Notes: generated by a model from the letters alone, not told the origin. A DNA stretch of 64,000 nt from Kitasatospora sp. DSM 101779 (GCF_025655475.1 NZ_JAHTIK010000001.1:7630167-7694166), one strand, 5' to 3'. Shown: positions 15,423 through 24,078, numbered from the stretch's first letter. Program-made: numbers and translations.

Positions 15423-16444
15423 CCCTCGGCCGCCGGCTGACCGTCCTGCTCACCGCCACAGTGCTGCTCGTCCTCGCCGGCACCTGGACGGTGCTGCGCG
15501 GCGCCGACCACGCCCGACAGGCCCACCGGGCCGCGGCCGGAGACCCGCCGAGCGAAGCCGGCACCGTCACCCTCGGACCGCTCCCCGGCGGACCCCGCCT
15601 GCTCTTCCGCAGCATGGTCTGGGGCCCGCACCGCGACGAACTGGCCTCCGTCCCGCTCGACCACCCCGGCAGCACCCGCACCGTCTCCGCCCCGGACTGC
15701 CTGCGCTTCCACGCCGCCGCCGGCACCGGCATCTGCCTGCAGGCCGTGCACGGCGTCCTGGAGGACCACTACCGTGCGGTCGTCCTCGACGCCGGCCTCC
15801 GTGAACGCCACCACTACGACCTGGCCGGTGTCCCCACCCGCGCCCGCGTCTCGCCCTCCGGCCGCCTCGTTGCCTGGACGGTCTTCATCAGTGGCGACTC
15901 CTACGCCGGCACCGCCTTCTCCACCCGCACCTCCGTCCTCGACACCCGCACCTGGACCCTGCAGGAGAACCTGGAGAACTACGCGATCACAGTGGACGGA
16001 AAGCCCCACCATGCGCCGGACACCAACATCTGGGGTGTCACCTTCGCCGACGACGAGCACTTCTATGCCACGGTCGCCGGCAGCGGGAGGACCTGGCTGG
16101 CGGCCGGCGACGCCGTCCGCCACACCCTCACCACCCTGCACGGCAACGTCGAATGCCCGTCCCTGTCGCCCGACGGCACCCGGATCGCCTACAAGAAGCG
16201 CGTCCCCGACCTGCCCGACGACGCGCCCTGGCGCCTGTACGTCCTCGACCTCAGGACCATGGCCGAGACGGCGACCGCCGAACAGCGCACCCTCGACGAC
16301 CAGGCCCTCTGGCTGGACGGCCACACCCTCGCCTACGCCCTGCCCAGTGACGACGGCACCGACCTGTGGACCGTCCCCGCCGACGGCACCGGCACCCCGG
16401 CCCTGCTCGCCCCTGCCGCACTGGCCCCCGCCGTCGTGCGCTGA
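15419..16444 (+). CDS. Membrane-anchored TolB-like beta-propeller protein
   Basis: The 341-aa product has one N-terminal transmembrane segment (RLTVLLTATVLLVLAGTWTV) followed by an extracytoplasmic domain. Its strands include ARVSPSGRLVAWTVFISGDS, CPSLSPDGTRIAYKKR and TDLWTVPADGTG, which are PD40/TolB propeller repeats. ATG 15419 overlaps the MFS stop (ATGA). As the third gene of the phosphatase-MFS operon it may sense or bind the same ligand at the cell surface. It lacks catalytic residues. Confidence 0.75.
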   Translation: MTLGRRLTVLLTATVLLVLAGTWTVLRGADHARQAHRAAAGDPPSEAGTVTLGPLPGGPRLLFRSMVWGPHRDELASVPLDHPGSTRTVSAPDCLRFHAAAGTGICLQAVHGVLEDHYRAVVLDAGLRERHHYDLAGVPTRARVSPSGRLVAWTVFISGDSYAGTAFSTRTSVLDTRTWTLQENLENYAITVDGKPHHAPDTNIWGVTFADDEHFYATVAGSGRTWLAAGDAVRHTLTTLHGNVECPSLSPDGTRIAYKKRVPDLPDDAPWRLYVLDLRTMAETATAEQRTLDDQALWLDGHTLAYALPSDDGTDLWTVPADGTGTPALLAPAALAPAVVR

Positions 16445-16603
16445 GCCCCGTCCCCGGCGAGCCCGGCGTCCGGCTCCTCCGACGTACGGCCGCCGCCCCC
16501 GGACCGGCGGCGGCGGGGCCCTTCTGCGCCGCATCTGCCTGGAACACCGCGCCGTGCGCCGGTACATTCCTCGCCATCGTCACGACCGCGCCCCCGCGGT
16601 CCC

Positions 16604-17611
16604 GTGGAAGGCAGGTGCGCCCTGACCGGACCGACACCCCGTCAGACCTTGCCGGCGTTAAGCGCCGAGCTCGCCCAGGCCCTGCGGGCGGGTCCCTTCG
16701 ACCTCGCCCTGCGCACGGCCATCCGGGACAGCGGACTGAGCCTCGACACCGTCCAGCGGCGCCTCGCCCGGCGCGGCGTCCAGGTCAGCGTTTCCAGCCT
16801 CAGCTACTGGCAGCGCGGCCGCAGCAGACCCGAGCGCCCCGAGTCGCTGACCGCCGTCCGCGCCCTGGAGGCCGTCCTGGGACTCGGCCCGGACTCGCTG
16901 ATCGTACTGCTCGGTCCGCGCCGGCCCCGGGGCCGCTGGCTCGACCATGTTCCCGGTGCGCTCGACTACACCACCACCTTCGGCGACCCCGCCGTCGAGG
17001 GCGTGCTCGCCGACTTCGACCCGAGGACCAACGCCCGGGTGGAGAACCTCCACACTCGTGTCGACATCAACATCGGTGCCCGCCGCGAGGAACGCCGGAT
17101 CGACGTCCTGCAGATCGTCCGCGCCCTCGGCGCCGGCGCCGACCGCCTCATCCTGCTGACCCACGAGGGGCCGGAGGGCACCGGCCGGTCCGGCCCCGGA
17201 GTCTTCAACCTCGTCGGCTGCCGGCTCGGCCGCCGCCGGTACGACCCTGAGCACGGACTCGCCGCCGCCGAACTCCTCTTCGACCTGCCGCTCCAACCCG
17301 GCCATTCCACGGTCGTCGAGTACAGCTACTCGTATCCGCAGGCAGAACCCTCCACCCAGTACGAGCGGATGGTCCGCCTCCCCGGCAAGAACCTGGTGCT
17401 GCGCGCCCGCTTCGACAGCCGGATGCTCCCGGTCGGCTGCCGGCTCGCCTGGCGCCCCTGCCACGACGCCCCGCCACAGGAACTGGGCGAGCTGCGCATA
17501 TCACCGACCGGCCACGCCTGCGCCGTCCTGCCCGCCACCGACCCCGGCGTCTACGGGCTGTACTGGGAGTGGGGTGACGACCTGCCGCCGGACGGGCCGC
17601 CGGCGGACTGA
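16604..17611 (+). CDS. HTH-domain hypothetical protein
   Basis: The 335-aa product has an N-terminal HTH-like region (LRTAIRDSGLSLDTVQRRLA, then VSVSSLSYWQRGRSRPERPE) resembling XRE-type DNA binding. A beta-rich C-terminal domain (VENLHTRVDINIGARREERR, PGHSTVVEYSYSY, PGVYGLYWEWGDD) follows and matches no family I recognise. GTG 16604 is the likely start, although an internal GTG/CTG is possible. It probably senses a ligand through the C-terminal domain. It ends before a hairpin facing the frameshifted gene at 17674. Confidence 0.6.
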   Translation: MEGRCALTGPTPRQTLPALSAELAQALRAGPFDLALRTAIRDSGLSLDTVQRRLARRGVQVSVSSLSYWQRGRSRPERPESLTAVRALEAVLGLGPDSLIVLLGPRRPRGRWLDHVPGALDYTTTFGDPAVEGVLADFDPRTNARVENLHTRVDINIGARREERRIDVLQIVRALGAGADRLILLTHEGPEGTGRSGPGVFNLVGCRLGRRRYDPEHGLAAAELLFDLPLQPGHSTVVEYSYSYPQAEPSTQYERMVRLPGKNLVLRARFDSRMLPVGCRLAWRPCHDAPPQELGELRISPTGHACAVLPATDPGVYGLYWEWGDDLPPDGPPAD

Positions 17612-17623
17612 GCCGCCCGACGG

Positions 17624-17661
17624 GGCGCGGCCCAACCCCCGAGACGGGCCGGGGCCGCGCC
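17624..17661. terminator. 10-bp hairpin between convergent genes
   Basis: GGCGCGGCCC (17624-17633) pairs with GGGCCGCGCC (17652-17661) around an 18-base loop, between stop codons at 17611 and 17674. Confidence 0.55.
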
Positions 17662-17673
17662 ACCGGTGCCGCG

Positions 17674-18079
17674 TCAGCAGCTCACCGTGCCCCGGCGCAG
17701 CGCGTGGCCGGAGGTGTTGCTGTCCTCCGCCCGGTACACCGGCTTGGAACCGGCGGTGCACTCGCCCGCGCCGGCCAGGGCGAAGCCCTCGTTGCCGATG
17801 TCCGCCGTGCCGCTCGAGCGGTTGTGGACGGCCGTGCTGGCGAACACGCCGGAGGCGTTCACCTGCATCGTCCGGTGCGGGCCGCCGCAGGTGTCGTCGC
17901 CCACCCCGGGGCCCCACCGCACCTCCATCACCCCGGCCGTCCCGCAGCACCGACAGCCGGCCGGTGCCGGAGACATCGCCGCTGCGCTCGCTCGCCACGC
18001 ACGCCCCGCCCGACGAGCCGGAACCCCGGACCTGCCGGGCCCCACCGCCGATTCCCCCGCCGCACGGCGGGGAAGGCAT
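17674..18079 (-). pseudogene. Cysteine-containing hypothetical protein gene with a frameshift
   Basis: The C-terminal frame reads VMEVRWGPGVGDDTCGGPHR, TAVHNRSSGTADIGNEGF and a GTVSC end. The N-terminal half lies one frame away: GSGSSGGACVASERSGDV then GTGRLSVLRDGR. Removing one base from the GGGG run (complement of 17931-17934) joins them as LRDGR-VMEVRWG, a continuous beta-rich, disulfide-type secreted domain. It is therefore either a recent single-base insertion or a sequence error. The start is uncertain: ATG 18079 is in frame with the N-terminal half, but no signal peptide is evident. Function is unknown. Confidence 0.6.
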
Positions 18080-18142
18080 CACAGCGGGCGGCCGACCCGG
18101 CCGCCCGCACGACCGCCGCCACCCCCGGCAGGAGAGCCCCGC

Positions 18143-19387
18143 GTGACCGGACCCACCGAGCAGACACCCGCCGAGCGGACCGACGGCGCCCGGACGGACC
18201 CGCTCGTCCGGCTCTCCCTGGACGACCTCCGCCGGCGCACCAGCATGAAGTGGCGCGCCCACCCCGAGGACGTGCTGCCGCTCTGGGTGGCCGAGATGGA
18301 CGTCCCGCTCGCCCCCGCCGTCGCCGAGGCGCTGCACCGCGCCGTCGAACTCGGCGACACCGGCTACCCCCACGGCACCGGCTACGCCGAGGCCCTCGCG
18401 GCCTTCGCCGCCGAACGCTGGAAGTGGGACGGCCTGCGGGTCGAGCACACCACCCTCGTCCCCGACGTCATGCTGGGCATCGTCGAGACACTCCGCCTGG
18501 TCACCCTGCCCGGCGACGCGGTGGTGCTCTGCCCACCGGTCTACCCGCCGTTCTACGCCTTCGTCGGCCACGACGGCCGCCGCATCGTCGAGGCACCGCT
18601 CGGCCCCGACCTGCGCCTCGACCCCGCCGCCCTGGACGAGGCCTTCCGCCGGGCCCGCAGCGGCGGCCGGCGCGCCGCCTTCCTGCTGAGCAACCCGCAC
18701 AACCCCACCGGCACCGTGCACACCCGCGCCGAACTGGAGACGGTCGCCGCACTCGCCCGCGAGCACGGCGTCCGGGTCGTCTCCGACGAGATCCACGCCC
18801 CGCTGGTGCTGCCCGGGGCCGTCTTCACGCCCTTCCTGAGCGTCCCCGGCGCCGAGAACGGCTTCACCCTGACCTCCGCCTCCAAGGCCTGGAACCTGGC
18901 CGGCCTCAAGTGCGCCCTGGCCGTGGCCGGCCCCGAGGCCGCCGAGGACCTGCGCCGGATGCCGGAGGAGGTCGGCCACGGCCCGAGCCACCTCGGCGCG
19001 ATCGCCCACACCGCGGCCTTCCGCGAGGGCACGGACTGGCTCGACGAGCTGCTCACCGGACTCGCCGCCAACCGCGCCCTGCTCGGGCAGCTCGTCGCCG
19101 AGCACCTGCCCGGTGTGCGCTACCGCCCGCCCGAGGGCACCTACCTCGCCTGGCTGGACCTCAGCCACCTCGGCCTGCACGGGGACACCCCGGCGGGCAG
19201 CCCCGGCGTGGTGGGCGACCTGGCCGGTCCGGCCCGGATGTTCCTCGACGAGGCCCGCGTCGCGCTCAGCTCCGGCCATGTCTTCGGCACCGGCGGCGAG
19301 GGCTGCGTCCGGCTGAACTTCGCGACGCCGCCGGCCGTCCTGCGGGAGGCACTGGCCCGGATGGGGGAGGCCCTGCGGGCGCACTGA
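18143..19387 (+). CDS. MalY/PatB family pyridoxal-phosphate C-S lyase/aminotransferase
   Basis: The 414-aa product is a fold-type I PLP enzyme. WVAEMDVPLAPAVAEAL is the MalY/PatB N-terminal signature. SNPHNPTGTVHT binds the cofactor region, VVSDEIHAPLV holds the Asp for the pyridine nitrogen, and SASKAWNLAGLKCA contains the Schiff-base Lys. RLNFATP near the end carries the substrate-carboxylate Arg. Such enzymes act as cystathionine beta-lyases or aminotransferases in the cytosol. GTG 18143 has GGAGAG seven bases upstream. It is monocistronic. The precise substrate cannot be deduced. Confidence 0.9.
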   Translation: MTGPTEQTPAERTDGARTDPLVRLSLDDLRRRTSMKWRAHPEDVLPLWVAEMDVPLAPAVAEALHRAVELGDTGYPHGTGYAEALAAFAAERWKWDGLRVEHTTLVPDVMLGIVETLRLVTLPGDAVVLCPPVYPPFYAFVGHDGRRIVEAPLGPDLRLDPAALDEAFRRARSGGRRAAFLLSNPHNPTGTVHTRAELETVAALAREHGVRVVSDEIHAPLVLPGAVFTPFLSVPGAENGFTLTSASKAWNLAGLKCALAVAGPEAAEDLRRMPEEVGHGPSHLGAIAHTAAFREGTDWLDELLTGLAANRALLGQLVAEHLPGVRYRPPEGTYLAWLDLSHLGLHGDTPAGSPGVVGDLAGPARMFLDEARVALSSGHVFGTGGEGCVRLNFATPPAVLREALARMGEALRAH

Positions 19388-19394
19388 CCGGCGG

Positions 19395-19637
19395 TCAGCC
19401 CCGGGGCCGGCGCTCCACCGGCTCGTACACCTGGCCGTCCGGCGCCCGGACGTGCGCATAGCGCTCCCGCGCGTTCTCCGAGACGGTGCCAACCGGCACG
19501 CCCGGGGCCCGCAGTTCGGCGAGCGCCCCGGCCAGGGCGTCGGCGTTCTCGTCGCCGCACGGGAACCCCTCGCGCGCGCAGGCCGCGAGCACGCCGGCCG
19601 GAACGTTCACCCCACCCGTCATCCGCACGCGGGCCAT
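19395..19637 (-). CDS. Small hypothetical protein (80 aa)
   Basis: The 80-aa product begins MARVRMTGGVNVPAGVLAAC and continues GDENADALAGALAELRAPGV, ending in a VRAPDGQVYEPVERRP strand. No family is recognised. ATG 19637 is chosen; Met6 is an alternative start. It converges on the PLP enzyme with a seven-base gap and lies just downstream of the SixA gene on the same strand (64 bases), so the two may be cotranscribed. Confidence 0.55.
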   Translation of the reverse strand: MARVRMTGGVNVPAGVLAACAREGFPCGDENADALAGALAELRAPGVPVGTVSENARERYAHVRAPDGQVYEPVERRPRG

Positions 19638-19701
19638 CGTGCACCGAACGGGCCCCGCCCGCGAGGGAATTGCGGTACGGGCTGCGGGAGGCGACGGGTG
19701 G

Positions 19702-20220
19702 TCAGCCGCGCGGGACGGCGAAGTCCAGCAGCCGGGCGCTGCTCCCCGCGGCACTCCGCCACGGGCCGGTCAGGGCGAGGACGGCGAGGCCGCTGGTGGG
19801 GAACTTCGTCCGGAGCCGCTCCATCGCCTCACCGCCCGAGTCGACGGCCAGGAATTCGACCAGGTCCTGCACACCGGGTTGGTGACCGACCAGCAGCGCC
19901 GTCGAGACGGCCGGGTCCAGCCCGCGGACGACCTCGACCAGGTCACCTCCGTCGGCGGCGTAGACCCGCTCGTCGAACACCACGGGCGGCGCCTCGTCCC
20001 ACGCGGCGGCGGCCAGCTCCAGGGTCTGCCGGGTACGCAGGGCGGGCGAGCAGACCACGGTCTGCGGCACCCATCCGCGGTCGACCAGCCACCGGCCGGC
20101 CTCGGGTGCGTCCCGCAGGCCCCGCGGCCCCAGCGGCCGACGGGCGTCCGGCACCCCCTCGGGCCAGGCGGACTTCGCGTGCCGCAGCACGACCAGGGTT
20201 CGGGACTCCGATGCGTTCAC
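19702..20220 (-). CDS. SixA-type histidine phosphatase
   Basis: The 172-aa product has the phosphohistidine catalytic motif LVVLRHAKSAW (RHxK form) at its N-terminus. VVCSPALRTRQT supplies the second Arg, and LLVGHQPGVQDLVEFL the second catalytic His. The RHA and GHQP pair is typical of SixA, which dephosphorylates phosphohistidine in HPt-type domains or PTS-like proteins. GTG 20220 has GGGAGG about eight bases upstream. No phosphorelay partner is adjacent. Confidence 0.88.
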   Translation of the reverse strand: MNASESRTLVVLRHAKSAWPEGVPDARRPLGPRGLRDAPEAGRWLVDRGWVPQTVVCSPALRTRQTLELAAAAWDEAPPVVFDERVYAADGGDLVEVVRGLDPAVSTALLVGHQPGVQDLVEFLAVDSGGEAMERLRTKFPTSGLAVLALTGPWRSAAGSSARLLDFAVPRG

Positions 20221-20358
20221 ACCGGTATCCTCCCCGCCACCGCCCACCACGGCCACCGTCGGTCCCGCCGGGCCTGTGTGCTGCCGCCGCCCCCGGCACG
20301 GTCCCGGGGGTGGCGGCCGGTCGTTCGGGCGCGGCGCAGGGCGCTGTCGGACACGCTG

Positions 20359-21240
20359 TCAGACGAGGTGGCGGCGGAAGAAGGCGACCGCGTCGGCGGC
20401 GACCTCGGCGCGGGCCTTCGCCGCGCCGGGCGCCGGGTCGGGGCCGATGAAGTCCGCGTGCGCCACCTCCGGGCCGATCTCGCGGCCCGCCGCGGAGGGG
20501 ATGCCCTCCAGGTACGGCCGGGTGTCGGCCTCGTACGGGGTGACGACGTCGGCACCGCCCCAGCGGATCTCCACCGGCACCCGCACGGCCGCCAGGCTCT
20601 CCGCCGTCACCATCGGCCCGAGGCCGGGCGCCACCTGGAAGACGGCACGCACCCGCGGATCGGCCAGGTCGGCCCCGGCCGCGGCGGTGACGGCCGGCAG
20701 CTCCGCATCGCTCACCTTCGCCCGGAACGCGTCCACCACCCCGGGGAACTCCGGGATCTCCGGCAGCGGCACGGCGCCGGTCACCAGGGCGTGCAGCACG
20801 CCGGGATCCAACCGCACGCCGGCCAGCGCCGCAGCGGTGTACCCGCCGGCCGAGAAGCCGGCCGCCCCGACCCGTCCGAGCGGCCGCTCCTCGGCCAGCA
20901 CGTCGAGCGCGAGGACGAGGTCACGCGGACGCTCCCAAGGGCAGAGGAAGCCCTCCGGCTCGTAGCCGTCCACGAAGTTGTTCCCGTGGTGGTCCACCGC
21001 GACCACCCGGAACCCGGCTGCCGCCAGCGGCCCCGCCAACCAGCCCATGCCGACACCGGAGCCACCCGTCCCGTGCGACACCGCCACCACCGGGGCCGGC
21101 TCGACCACGGCCCCCTGCGGCTCCCACTCGTACACCCGCACCGGCCGCGGCCGGTCCGCCTCCCGCAGGTCACGGCGCGCCGTGTCGAACAGCACCCGCG
21201 TCCGCGGTTCTCCCCACCCGGATTCGATCATGCCGAGCAT
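20359..21240 (-). CDS. Alpha/beta hydrolase (dienelactone-hydrolase-like)
   Basis: The 293-aa product has the oxyanion strand VVAVSHGTGGSGVGMGWLA, a nucleophile elbow GAAGFSAGGY (Ser in GFSAGG), RWGGADVVTPYEA with the probable Asp, and VAHADF with the His. There is no signal peptide, so it is cytosolic. ATG 21240 is preferred; Met4 (21231) is possible. The platelet-activating-factor-acetylhydrolase/dienelactone-hydrolase group is the closest impression. Substrate is unknown. Confidence 0.85.
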   Translation of the reverse strand: MLGMIESGWGEPRTRVLFDTARRDLREADRPRPVRVYEWEPQGAVVEPAPVVAVSHGTGGSGVGMGWLAGPLAAAGFRVVAVDHHGNNFVDGYEPEGFLCPWERPRDLVLALDVLAEERPLGRVGAAGFSAGGYTAAALAGVRLDPGVLHALVTGAVPLPEIPEFPGVVDAFRAKVSDAELPAVTAAAGADLADPRVRAVFQVAPGLGPMVTAESLAAVRVPVEIRWGGADVVTPYEADTRPYLEGIPSAAGREIGPEVAHADFIGPDPAPGAAKARAEVAADAVAFFRRHLV

Positions 21241-21390
21241 GCTACGCCCGACCCCCGGGGGCACCTCCAGTCCCGGCCGGTCAGATGCCGAACGGCCTCG
21301 GCGGTAGGTCGCTACGGCCTCCACGCTCCCGAGCCGGGCCGTGCACCGGCCGCCGCCGCCCGGGCGATCACCGGCGGAGGGCCGGCGCGC

Positions 21391-21789
21391 TCACACAGGG
21401 TGGGCGGAGCCCCGCCTGTCCTCGACGTGGACGACGTGCAGTTCGGTGCCGTCGCGGTGGCGCTTGGAGCGGCCGCAGAGCCCGACGGCGAGATCGTCCG
21501 GGGACGGGGGCTCCTCGGGCGCGACGTACGTGAGGACGTCATGGTGGTGGCCGGTGACCACCCAGCCGTCGGCGTCGTCGAGGTGGATCACCCCGAAGTC
21601 ACCTGCCGACGAACCCGCGTGCACGGGGCCGAAGTCCCCGAGGATCCCGGTGGCCTGTTCGGCGAGGTCGCCCTCGGGAGCGGTCAGTACGACACAGGTG
21701 CCGTACTCGAACAGCACCCACGACTTCCGGGGGTCGGTGAGGAGGCGCTGCCAGACGTCGACGAGGATCTCGGTGGTCATGGCGGTCAT
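21391..21789 (-). CDS. Conserved hypothetical protein (132 aa)
   Basis: The product begins MTAMTTEILVDVWQRLLTDP and continues SWVLFEYGTCVVLTAPEGDL, then FGVIHLDDADGWVVTGHHHD. Alternating strands and short helices suggest a small alpha/beta protein. No active-site motif or signal peptide is present. ATG 21780 is an alternative start. It follows the thioesterase gene on the same strand with a 143-base gap, so it probably has its own promoter. Family unknown. Confidence 0.65.
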   Translation of the reverse strand: MTAMTTEILVDVWQRLLTDPRKSWVLFEYGTCVVLTAPEGDLAEQATGILGDFGPVHAGSSAGDFGVIHLDDADGWVVTGHHHDVLTYVAPEEPPSPDDLAVGLCGRSKRHRDGTELHVVHVEDRRGSAHPV

Positions 21790-21932
21790 CCTGTCGCAGA
21801 GTGCCGACACACCGTCCCGAATTTCTCCCGCCCACGCGGGGACTCGGTCCGTGTGCTCCCGCGACTCGCTGCCGGGCCGGTCGCGGCCGATCCCCGGACG
21901 GCGCGTGCCCCGGACCACCGTGCCCGGTGCGG

Positions 21933-22739
21933 TCAGCCGTTCGCGAGGGGGCGGACGGTCAGGATCTGCGAGGCGTGGCCGACCGGGCCGGTGCTGTCGT
22001 GGAGGACGGTGCTGGTGAGCCCGTGGCCGGTCGGGCCGAAGCTGACGGTGGTGTCCAGGCCGGTCCAGGGGCCCTCGGGGCTGCGGTGGAGGTGGATGGT
22101 GAGATCGGTGTTGGGGTACATCCACGCGGTCGGCTGCTGCTGGACGGCGATCCCGTTGGCGGTGTCCACCAGCGCGACGAAGGAGGCCAGCGGGCTGCTC
22201 GGCTCGCCGGCGACGAGCCCGAGGCCGGTGCTGATCCAGGCGGTGGCGCGTCCCGCCCGGGCCGCCTCCCGGTGGCGCACCTCGATCGAGGAGATGTAGC
22301 CGCCGTCCCACAGGTCGCCCATCGCCCAGGGGGCGAAGTCCTCGGGCGGCGCGAGCCGCTCCACCGGGGAGTCCTCGACGGCTGCGGTGTCGAGGACGGC
22401 GAGCAGCCAGGCCCGGGCCCGGACGACCGGCCGGTCCCCGATGACGACGACGGCCTCCAGGAGCTCGACGGTGCGACCCGGCCGGATGCTCTCCACGGTG
22501 ATCTCGCACTCGTCGAGGGCGATCCGGCCGAGGATGTCGTAGCTGATCCGGGCGAGCGCCAGGCCGGTGGCGGGGCGTTCGGCCAGGAACCGGTCGACGG
22601 CGTGCACGACCAGGCCGGCGAGCGGGCTGAAGTGCTGCTCCTCGGTGTTCCAGGCGCCCCCCGCGTGGGCCGTGGGCTTGTAGCGGTGCTCGCCCGTGCG
22701 CTGGTAGTAGCTGTCGGGCGAAACGGCGGGGGCGGTCAA
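21933..22739 (-). CDS. Acyl-CoA thioesterase family protein (double hotdog)
   Basis: The 268-aa product has two hotdog-like halves. The first includes HFSPLAGLVVHAVDRFLAER and ISYDILGRIALDECEITVES. The second includes SSPLASFVALVDTANGIAVQ and MYPNTDLTIHLHRSPEGPWT. The residues match the TesB/thioesterase-like superfamily that hydrolyses acyl-CoA. TTG 22739 has AGAGG eight bases upstream and begins the conserved sequence. It is cytosolic. A TetR gene lies 156 bases upstream in the same orientation, but the two are probably separate units. Confidence 0.8.
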   Translation of the reverse strand: MTAPAVSPDSYYQRTGEHRYKPTAHAGGAWNTEEQHFSPLAGLVVHAVDRFLAERPATGLALARISYDILGRIALDECEITVESIRPGRTVELLEAVVVIGDRPVVRARAWLLAVLDTAAVEDSPVERLAPPEDFAPWAMGDLWDGGYISSIEVRHREAARAGRATAWISTGLGLVAGEPSSPLASFVALVDTANGIAVQQQPTAWMYPNTDLTIHLHRSPEGPWTGLDTTVSFGPTGHGLTSTVLHDSTGPVGHASQILTVRPLANG

Positions 22740-22894
22740 GGTGCACCTCTCGTCGGCCGGCCCGGTGTGTCGGACCGGGGGCCGGCGGGGCGGCGCGGGC
22801 CGCCGGCCGGTGCCCGCGCTCAAGATCGTAGGGGGTCGAACCGATCCGCCGTAAGGGTGACCCTGCCCACACCGTGCGGCGGGAGGGCGTGCGG

Positions 22895-23464
22895 TCACTG
22901 CGGCGTACGGCCGCGCAGTACGGCGTCCATCGAGTCGACGATCCAGTCCCAGGACTGCTGCGGGTCGACGGGGGTGTGGCTGAAGCCTCCGGCCGCCTCC
23001 AGGCTGACGAAGCCGTGGAAGACGCTGCCGAGCATCCGGACGGCGTGCGTCTGGTCCGGCTCCGCGATGTCGTAGCCGCGCAGGATCGCCCGGGTCATCT
23101 GGGCGTGCCGGACGCCGGCGCTGGCGGCGGCCGTCTCGGGGTCGAGCCGCAGCCGGGCCGCGGCGTAGCGGCCGGGGTGCCGGCGGGCGTAGTCGCGGTA
23201 GGCGGCGGCGAAGGCGGCGAGCGCGTCCCGCCCGGCCCGTCCGGCGATGGCGTCGGCCACCTCGTCGGCGAGCTCCTCCAGGGCGAGCAGGGCGATCCGG
23301 GTGCGCAGGTCCTGGGAGTTCTTGAGGTGCGCGTAGAGGCTGGCGACCTTGACGTCGAACCGGCGGGCCAGCGCCGTCACCGTCACCTGGTCGAACCCGA
23401 CCTCGTCGGCGAGCTCCGCGCCCGCCCGCACCAGCCGTTCCGTGGTGAGCCCCACGCGAACCAT
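22895..23464 (-). CDS. TetR-family regulator with WHG-type C-terminal domain
   Basis: The 189-aa product has an N-terminal HTH (VRAGAELADEVGFDQVTVTA, LARRFDVKVASLYAHLKNSQ). The C-terminus contains YRDYARRHPGRYAAARLRL and MLGSVFHGFVSLEAAGGFSH, the WHG-domain pattern of this TetR subgroup. ATG 23464 has GGGAGAG eight bases upstream; ATG 23485 is in frame and would be nearly leaderless. It is divergent from the EF-G-binding-type zinc-finger gene, and an inverted repeat covers both promoters. Confidence 0.88.
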   Translation of the reverse strand: MVRVGLTTERLVRAGAELADEVGFDQVTVTALARRFDVKVASLYAHLKNSQDLRTRIALLALEELADEVADAIAGRAGRDALAAFAAAYRDYARRHPGRYAAARLRLDPETAAASAGVRHAQMTRAILRGYDIAEPDQTHAVRMLGSVFHGFVSLEAAGGFSHTPVDPQQSWDWIVDSMDAVLRGRTPQ

Positions 23465-23497
23465 AGCCACTCTCCCGTCTGCCATAGTCGATTATGT

Positions 23498-23528
23498 ATT
23501 TGCCTCATAGTGTTAGGCAAATTAGCCT
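23498..23528. promoter_or_regulatory. Divergent overlapping promoters with a TetR-type operator
   Basis: ATTTGCC (23498-23504) and GGCAAAT (23516-23522) form a perfect 7-bp inverted repeat with an 11-base spacer. On the plus strand, TTGCCT (23500-23505), a 17-base spacer and TAGCCT (23523-23528) make a promoter whose start falls at ATG 23536. On the minus strand, TTGCCT and TACATA are spaced by 16 bases. Operator and both -35 boxes coincide. Confidence 0.7.
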
Positions 23529-23535
23529 GCCGGTC

Positions 23536-24027
23536 ATGAAGCCGTTGACCGACTCCGAGATCCGCGCCGCCTTCCTCAACTGCACCAAGGGCGAGGCCAA
23601 GCGGATGTACGTTCCGCGGGACCTCGCCGAACAGCCCTGGGAGGACCTGGACCTCCTCGGCTGGCGGGACCCGCAGGCCCCCGACCGCGCCCACCTCGTC
23701 ACCGAGGTCGGGGGGCGGCCGACCGGTGTCGTACTGCGCTGCCCGTCCGGCGCCTCCTGGAGCGCCCGCCGCAGCATCTGCTCGCTGTGCATCACCACCC
23801 ACACCGGCGGCGTCTCGCTGATGGTCGCGCCGCGGGCCGGCCTCGCCGGCCGCCAGGGCAACTCGGTGGGCGCCTACATCTGCAGCGACCTCGCCTGCTC
23901 GCTCTACGTCCGCGGCCGCCGCGACCTCGGCCCCGGCACCCGCATGCCGGAGTCGCTCACGGTGGAGGAGCGGATCGACCGGCTCGCCGCCAACACCGCC
24001 GCGTTCATCGCCAAGGTCGCTGCCTGA
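23536..24027 (+). CDS. FBP-domain protein, EF-G-binding treble-clef zinc finger
   Basis: The 163-aa product keeps four cysteines in two pairs (Cys82/Cys85 in SICSLC, Cys116/Cys121 in CSDLAC). This is the treble-clef zinc finger found at the C-terminus of FusB/FusC-type elongation-factor-G-binding proteins. The N-terminal helical part (LTDSEIRAAFLNCTKGEAKR) and VPRDLAEQPWEDLDLLGWRD match stand-alone actinobacterial FBP proteins. These are expected to bind EF-G or the ribosome in the cytosol. The gene appears leaderless (TAGCCT seven bases before ATG 23536) and is divergent from a TetR. It could be an inducible translation-protection factor, which is inference. Confidence 0.82.
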   Translation: MKPLTDSEIRAAFLNCTKGEAKRMYVPRDLAEQPWEDLDLLGWRDPQAPDRAHLVTEVGGRPTGVVLRCPSGASWSARRSICSLCITTHTGGVSLMVAPRAGLAGRQGNSVGAYICSDLACSLYVRGRRDLGPGTRMPESLTVEERIDRLAANTAAFIAKVAA

Positions 24028-24043
24028 GCCGGCCCGGGCCGCC

Positions 24044-24070
24044 CCGAGCCGCCCGAGTCGTCCGGCTCGG
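24044..24070. terminator. 8-bp hairpin between convergent genes
   Basis: CCGAGCCG (24044-24051) pairs with CGGCTCGG (24063-24070) around 11 bases, between stop codons at 24027 and 24079. Confidence 0.5.
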
Positions 24071-24078
24071 AAACGGTG

